Assembly (NCBI GenBank): GCA_001771735.1 | Contig: MEUM01000105.1 | Coordinates: 1-11,089, forward strand | Reading direction: 5' to 3' | Origin: Caldifarciminota bacterium RBG_13_43_14 | Lineage (GTDB): Bacteria; Hydrothermota; Tepidihabitantia; SM23-42 | DNA length: 11,089 bases | In this document: piece by piece, positions 7,086 through 11,089 of the stretch | How the letters are laid out: every line of letters begins with the position of its first letter | Position numbering within the stretch: the first letter of the stretch is position 1 | Program-made: the position numbers and the translations under genes | Notes under the pieces: generated by a model | Database searches by the model: none | What the model was told of the DNA's origin: nothing | The model's input: only the letters and a program-made list of their open reading frames with translations

Positions 7086-7117
7086 ACGAAACTTCGTAGT
7101 GGCAGAGCTTGCTCTGC
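7086..7117. repeat. Two adjacent small perfect hairpins
   Basis: ACGAA-AC-TTCGT (7086-7097) and GCAGAGC-TT-GCTCTGC (7102-7117) are perfect inverted repeats of 5 and 7 bp with two-base centres, four bases apart, in the untranslated region before the EamA gene. They look like part of a dispersed intergenic repeat. No coding frame of interest crosses them. Confidence 0.55.
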
Positions 7118-7125
7118 AAAGTTGT

Positions 7126-7167
7126 CCTGCATCCTGAATCTTGTATCCTGTATCATGCATTTGGCAT
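7126..7167. repeat. Degenerate 7-bp tandem repeat, consensus CCTGYAT
   Basis: Consecutive heptamers read CCTGCAT, CCTGAAT, CTTGTAT, CCTGTAT, CATGCAT and TTGGCAT. The first five keep the consensus well and the sixth weakly; one more CTTGTAT lies at 7174-7180 after a phase slip. The array sits between the operon and the EamA gene. The long open frame of the EamA gene could start inside it at 7141, but that extension would translate the repeat and is unlikely. Confidence 0.65.
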
Positions 7168-7221
7168 CAATTCCTTGTATCAGAACTGGAAATGTGTAAA
7201 ATAATGCCCATGGATCGGCAC

Positions 7222-8088
7222 ATGAGCAAAAAGATCGGCATTGCAGTCGTGGTCGGCGCCAGCATTATGTGGTCGCTTGAATCAATATTTGCAAAACTAT
7301 CCTATCAGGTTGTCAGTGTTGGTAATGCTTTTGCAGCACGTACAATATTCAGCCTGGTGATAATTGGCGCCTATGTGCTGCTAACCAATCATCCAAAGCG
7401 TATATTGGTTGATAGAAAAGTACTGCCGTGGCTTGTATATGTATCACTTGCCGCTACCCTTTTTGCCGATTTATTGTATATATATGCCCTTTCCCGGGTA
7501 GCGGTTATAAACGCGGTACTTATTGGGCACATGCAACCGGTATTTATCGTTGTGATCGGATACATCTTGCACCGCGAAGACCGCATAAGCCGTAACGATT
7601 ATATTGGTATCGCATTTATGATCATTTCCGGGCTATTGGTCACATCGGGTAATCTGAACAACTTGTTCCGCTTCAAACTGGGCAGTACCGGTGATCTTCT
7701 TGTACTTTTAGCTACTATTGCCTGGGCAACCACAGCGATCATAGCGCGCAAATATCTCAAGGCAATACCGCCTTCGATCATTGCTTTTTACCGATTTTTC
7801 TTTGCCGGCATCGTTTTTATCGGATATCGACTGTTATTTTATAATATTAAAATCATCAGCATTTACCAGATTTTACTGGGATTGGTTATCGGACTCGGCA
7901 CAATAATGTATTATGAGGGCATACGTAAATTGAAGGCGGCTCAGGTCGCCGCGATCGAACTGTCGACTCCTTTTTTTGCTACTGTTCTCGGTTTTGTCGT
8001 TCTTAAAGAAATGATCACGCTTCAACAGGCATTTGGGATATTGTTGTTATTCGCCGGGATGTATTATCTGGCTACAAAGGAAATATAA
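7222..8088 (+). CDS. EamA-family (DMT superfamily) membrane transporter
   Basis: A 288-residue inner-membrane protein with about ten hydrophobic helices in two EamA repeats. The first half starts IGIAVVVGASIMWSLESIFAKLSY and contains GHMQPVFIVVIGYILHRED. The second starts LVLLATIAWATTAIIARKYL and contains AIELSTPFFATVLGFVVLKEMIT followed by GILLLFAGMYYL. The E/Q-x-x-x-P-x-F-x-x-x-x-G-x-x-x-x-x-E pattern in both halves is the family hallmark. Members move small metabolites such as amino acids or drugs; the substrate cannot be told. Starts at 7192, 7204, 7210 and 7222 are possible. I chose 7222 because GGAT lies six bases before it and the family motif then begins near residue 5. The stop is two bases from the end of the convergent HD-GYP gene. 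Confidence 0.9.
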   Translation: MSKKIGIAVVVGASIMWSLESIFAKLSYQVVSVGNAFAARTIFSLVIIGAYVLLTNHPKRILVDRKVLPWLVYVSLAATLFADLLYIYALSRVAVINAVLIGHMQPVFIVVIGYILHREDRISRNDYIGIAFMIISGLLVTSGNLNNLFRFKLGSTGDLLVLLATIAWATTAIIARKYLKAIPPSIIAFYRFFFAGIVFIGYRLLFYNIKIISIYQILLGLVIGLGTIMYYEGIRKLKAAQVAAIELSTPFFATVLGFVVLKEMITLQQAFGILLLFAGMYYLATKEI

Positions 8089-8090
8089 TC

Positions 8091-9371
8091 TTAATCGACC
8101 AAAACTTCCAGAAATTTATCTACAAGTAAGCCGTCAAGCTGACTATCCTTGATACCTTCAAGCTCTTTAATTGCTTGTTTCTTCGATTTCGCTTTGCGAT
8201 ACGGCCTCTCGGACAGCATGGCATCATAGGCGTCAGCGACCGCAACGATCCGGGCAAGTAATGGTATTTCCTCGTGCTTCAAACCATTGGGATAACCGTT
8301 TCCGTCGACACGTTCATGATGGGCATAAATTATCTCCAGTATTTCATGGAAATCGCTCACCGTCGACAGGATCTGACGGCCAAGTACTGGATGGCTTTGT
8401 ATATAAGTGCGTTCTCTTGAGTTAAGCGGTGCTTTTTTATTCAATATCGCCTCAGGGATCCCGATCTTTCCGATATCATGTAACAAACAAGCATGTTTTA
8501 AAAGTTCGATCTCTTTTTCCGATAAATTCAAAGCCCTTGAGATCTGGACCGCGTAATCCATTACCCGTAAAGAATGGCCGGCAGTGTATTGATCCTTGGT
8601 TTCGATCGTCTTGGCGATCAATTGTATAAGTTCAACAAAGCTCTTATTCGATTTTGCGATCAGCTCGGATACGAGGGTTTCGTATTTTGTTAAGGCGGTC
8701 AGTACCCACGAATACTGTGATAAGAATGTCCACAGATAAGATAATGAAAAAACAACCGTGCCGAAAACAAAAGCATGATTGAAATACGGCAGCAATGGTC
8801 GGCCACGGGAAACAGAGACAAAATCATAAATACCGGTTATTATTATAAAACCAAGCCCGATATATACCGGTCGATAGTTCATGCTTTTAAAAAGTTCGTT
8901 GACCGGTGTAATGATCAATGAAATAAAGAAATAGAAACTGATCGAGAAAAATACTATCATAAAAAATGAATAGAGAATACCGCTTGTCGGCCGCAGGTAA
9001 TTACCGTATTGGTAAAGAGGCAGCGTAAGTACTTTATTAGTGAAGAAGGTTATTATCCAGAAAAGAAGAGTGATAACTGTAAGCGCGGTATGAGCAATGC
9101 GATTGACTTTTCGTCCGGTGAGCGAACTGATAAAAGGCATGAATGCATTCATATAACCAAATATACCAACATACATAATTTTTGTCCAGAATAGCGGATT
9201 GTGATCAGTGATTAGTTGAATACAACCCAGGAGTGATACCGAACTGAATAAGAATGGGGTAGCTGCATATAAAAACTGTTTGTTCTTAGGATCTTGCAGG
9301 TAAAGTATGATAAAGGATACAAAAATAACAGTTGTGAGGGTAAGCAAAGAATGAATTATGATCAATGGCAT
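8091..9371 (-). CDS. Membrane-anchored HD-GYP cyclic-di-GMP phosphodiesterase
   Basis: A 426-residue protein. Residues 1 to about 225 form seven or so hydrophobic segments, like the 7TM sensor input regions of signalling proteins. A short linker (about 226-245) leads to an HD-GYP domain (about 246-426). Motifs: TAGHSLRV (His266), LLHDIGKIGIPEAILNK (His298-Asp299, Lys302), SHPVLG (326-331), HHERVDGNGYPNG (351-363, with the GYP at 359-361) and ARIVAVADAYDAM with RPYR. All the usual HD-GYP metal and substrate residues appear present, so hydrolysis of cyclic di-GMP (or a related dinucleotide) at the membrane is likely. The ATG at 9371 lacks a Shine-Dalgarno but sits nine bases after a strong -10 box. 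It is convergent with the EamA gene. Confidence 0.93.
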   Translation of the reverse strand: MPLIIIHSLLTLTTVIFVSFIILYLQDPKNKQFLYAATPFLFSSVSLLGCIQLITDHNPLFWTKIMYVGIFGYMNAFMPFISSLTGRKVNRIAHTALTVITLLFWIITFFTNKVLTLPLYQYGNYLRPTSGILYSFFMIVFFSISFYFFISLIITPVNELFKSMNYRPVYIGLGFIIITGIYDFVSVSRGRPLLPYFNHAFVFGTVVFSLSYLWTFLSQYSWVLTALTKYETLVSELIAKSNKSFVELIQLIAKTIETKDQYTAGHSLRVMDYAVQISRALNLSEKEIELLKHACLLHDIGKIGIPEAILNKKAPLNSRERTYIQSHPVLGRQILSTVSDFHEILEIIYAHHERVDGNGYPNGLKHEEIPLLARIVAVADAYDAMLSERPYRKAKSKKQAIKELEGIKDSQLDGLLVDKFLEVLVD

Positions 9372-9380
9372 CGGCGTGAT

Positions 9381-9408
9381 ATTGTATTGTTATTTGCAAT
9401 CGTGTCAA
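9381..9408 (-). promoter_or_regulatory. Promoter of the HD-GYP gene, predicted leaderless
   Basis: On the minus strand TTGACA (9403-9408) is followed after 16 bases by TACAAT (9381-9386), a perfect -35 and a one-mismatch -10. Only nine bases separate the -10 box from the ATG at 9371, so the transcript should begin zero to four bases before the start codon. This fits the absence of a Shine-Dalgarno sequence. Confidence 0.75.
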
Positions 9409-9428
9409 TAGTGAAGCTTAAATGAGAA

Positions 9429-9463
9429 GGGGAGATGCTGAGAATTTTCTGCAACATCTCCCC
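9429..9463 (-). terminator. Intrinsic terminator of the large secreted-protein gene
   Basis: A perfect 9-bp GC-rich inverted repeat, GGGGAGATG with CATCTCCCC, encloses 17 bases. Read on the minus strand it starts 20 bases after the stop codon of the upstream gene and is followed by TTCTCATTT, a broken T tract. It would insulate that gene from the HD-GYP promoter just beyond it. Confidence 0.75.
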
Positions 9464-9482
9464 AGAATCAAGCGTTGTATCG

Positions 9483-11087
9483 TTAACGCGTGACTATGAT
9501 CTTGTGGGTGGATTGATCGCTTCCCGCCTTAACCATTACAAAATAGATGCCGTCGGCAACACGACTGCCTTGATCGTCTTTGAGGTTCCATTCAATGTTT
9601 TTCTTACCCGATCGATCGCTGCTTCGATATAGTGTTCGGATCGAACGTCCGATTGCATCGTAAATACTCACTAATATATTATCATCGCGATTAAGTGTGA
9701 ACGACAGCATGACACGATCAGTTGCCGGGTTAGGCTGGGCGACCAAATTAATAGAATTAATCGCCTGGTTATCGTTTTCATCAATACCTACTGTGGGTGT
9801 ATGGAATCCTCTGACCTTGACTATCATATTCGTGGTTGACGCACCCTGCGGTATTGTAATCCAGTAATTACCATCGCGCGGATCGTATTCAATGCCGCGT
9901 ATATTCCAGCCAGCCGCAACCTTAAAACGGTTACCGGTTACAACCGGTGGTATACCTTGATATTCAATAACTCCGGCACTATCAAGGGCGGTGCCGCCGG
10001 AATTAAACCAGGTATGTACCTGAACGATACGGTTATAATCTGTGTCATATGCGAGACAGCGGTTATTATAATATCCTTGAACTGGGCTATTATACTGAAC
10101 TCCGGTGCCAAATGTATCGGCATAATATATGTATTGAACTGCACCAAGTGCGGTTCTGCGATCAGCACACCATAAACGATAATTATTGTAGGTGATACCG
10201 ACCGGATAATCGTTTGCTGGATTGGCAAACTGTCGGTTAATGGTCCCGGTTTTGGTGATTTTCCAGATCTGCTTTAAATAGTAACTAGTTACCCATAATT
10301 TGTCATCATAGGATGAATAGCTGATATCCGTACAGTTCGTATCTGGGGCTGATATCGATCCAAAGCTCGTGACCATGCTATCTGAAGAATAAACACCGAT
10401 CGCCCGGCTGTAAGCATCGAGTACATAGATACGATTTCCAACACGGTCATAAGCAAGACCGTACATGAATCCCGTGCTGGGAAAACCGGGAAGAAGTTTA
10501 GGTCCCCATATAATAGTGCCCGGAGCGATCCCGATCATCAAGGAAAAAGGCCTTGTCCAGGTCGATTCAGCGGATATTAGAATAAGACTGAAATCAGCGG
10601 TGAGGCCATTTGGTGCCGAGCTGCTTATCTGAACATCATACGGGTCGGAATTATTGTTAGCACCAGCACCAGCTGCTATATTACCATAAGTATAAAGCGA
10701 ATCAGTGATCGTTACATAGGGAGAGCTAGTTCGAAGCCGTCCCTGTACATTAGTGGCAGTTTGATTGCCGGCATTTGTAATATAAGTTACAATCCCGGCG
10801 TTCTCACCCGGGTCAAGCTGGCCATTGCCATTATTGTCATTAACAACATTGACACTATTTAAAACCAGGAATGGTTGATTGCCAAGTAAATCGAGCGTAA
10901 CGTCATCGGCGAAGACCTTCGCCAGTTCTAACGCACCTCAGCACGTATGAGCAGTAGTATCGAACAAGGCAATACTTATTTTACTTACATTGGTAGGATT
11001 AACTCCAGGCAGAAAGCTTGATAATTCATTGGCGATGTTCAGAGAATGATTATGCCATAAGGAATCGGATACGGTGATCAAATGCCG
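9483..11087 (-). CDS. Large secreted multidomain protein with in-frame UGA (candidate selenoprotein), 5' partial
   Basis: The visible 534 codons read through one TGA (10938-10940, codon 50). Numbering from the first visible codon: 1-68 resemble the end of a jelly-roll domain (WHNHSLNIANEL, KISIALFD, then FADDVTLDL, a common DDV-type end). Residues 70 to about 180 form a CARDB-like immunoglobulin-type module with a calcium-type motif, NDNNGNGQLDPGE. About 190-440 is a six-bladed propeller-like region (GLAYDRVGNRIYVLD, LAYDTDYNRIV, GIEYDPRDGNYWI). About 450-534 is a FlgD/type IX-like sorting domain (AQPNPATDRVMLSF, DAIGRSIRTL, VADGIYFVMV). It is therefore an exported, probably surface-held protein of unknown function. 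No ATG, GTG or TTG occurs between the TGA and 10541, so the downstream part is unlikely to be a separate gene. The TGA is either selenocysteine, a nonsense mutation or an error. Confidence 0.72.
10900..10934 (-). promoter_or_regulatory. Candidate bacterial SECIS hairpin
   Basis: Read on the minus strand, 14 bases after the in-frame TGA the sequence GGCGAAGGTCTTCGCC (10923 to 10908) forms a perfect 6-bp stem closing a GGUC tetraloop. A U-G pair below it is followed by a small asymmetric internal loop (GAAC opposite A). A lower stem comes next: GCGTTA (10934-10929) with TGACGT (10905-10900), with two G-U pairs. The apical G-U lies 22-23 bases after the UGA. From memory, the E. coli fdhF element has the same GGUC loop, with the G-U about 20-21 bases after its UGA. 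Confidence 0.5.
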
Positions 11088-11089
11088 CG

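Noticed and set aside
7141..7221. Longer N-terminus of the EamA transporter
   Set aside because: It would translate the heptamer repeats and place a Cys/Trp-rich non-family stretch before the first membrane helix; a start near 7222 fits the family.
9957..10175. Plus-strand open frame inside the large secreted-protein gene
   Set aside because: Antisense to the propeller region; its composition only reflects the complementary strand.
9483..10541. A complete separate gene starting at the TTG at 10541
   Set aside because: It would begin inside a continuous immunoglobulin-like domain and leave 132 coding-quality codons before it without any start codon. It has only a weak AAGG as a ribosome site.
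10938..10940. Genome-wide recoding of TGA to Trp or Gly
   Set aside because: TGA ends the 5'-nucleotidase gene (5004-5006) and the second barrel gene (7010-7012), where the next genes start at once, so TGA is a normal stop here.
10930..10945. A frameshift at the interruption of the large minus-strand gene
   Set aside because: The coding sequence on both sides of the TGA is in the same frame, so no insertion or deletion is needed; a single codon is the only problem.
1..11089. CRISPR array, insertion sequence, prophage or integrase signal
   Set aside because: No regularly spaced long repeats, no transposase or integrase motif and no long terminal repeats were seen.

Overview
The window looks like a chromosome segment from a Gram-negative bacterium of the wider FCB / candidate-phylum type; candidate division WOR-3 or a relative is my guess, not something the sequence proves. 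The pointers are two PorV/PorQ-like outer-membrane beta-barrels, two secreted proteins with C-terminal sorting domains of the type IX (Por) secretion kind, few Shine-Dalgarno sequences, TTG starts, and a pyruvoyl-dependent arginine decarboxylase, an enzyme best known from archaea.

Layout. (1) 1-1631, plus strand: a tightly packed housekeeping run with the C-terminus of D-aminoacyl-tRNA deacylase (dtd), a YicC-type endoribonuclease that abuts it, and guanylate kinase (gmk) overlapping yicC. (2) 1704-2390, plus strand: a consensus promoter, a tRNA-Ala(CGC) gene and, 29 bases on, pyruvoyl-dependent arginine decarboxylase. (3) 2415-7012, plus strand: four genes spaced by 6 bases or less or overlapping. 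They encode an outer-membrane barrel, a 5'-nucleotidase-like metallophosphatase, an endonuclease/exonuclease/phosphatase-fold enzyme with a sorting domain, and a second barrel. This looks like an export and scavenging unit for extracellular nucleic acid or nucleotides. (4) 7013-7221: non-coding, with three short hairpins and a degenerate 7-base tandem repeat. (5) 7222-8088, plus strand: an EamA-family transporter, convergent with (6) 8091-9371, minus strand: a membrane-anchored HD-GYP cyclic-di-GMP phosphodiesterase with a strong promoter that should yield a nearly leaderless mRNA. (7) 9429-9463: a terminator hairpin. (8) 9483-11087, minus strand: a large secreted multidomain protein that runs off the window (partial jelly-roll, CARDB-like calcium-motif domain, beta-propeller, sorting domain).

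The most notable point lies in the last gene. Its frame is interrupted by one in-frame TGA at 10938-10940, directly after a Cys codon, and coding continues in the same frame on both sides with no usable start codon for the next 132 codons. Fourteen bases after the TGA is a perfect 6-bp hairpin with a GGUC apical loop, plus a lower stem. This closely resembles a bacterial selenocysteine insertion element such as that of E. coli fdhF. The gene is therefore a candidate for an undescribed, exported selenoprotein with a Cys-Sec pair; a nonsense mutation or a sequencing error remains possible. TGA is used as an ordinary stop by two other genes here, so genome-wide recoding is unlikely.
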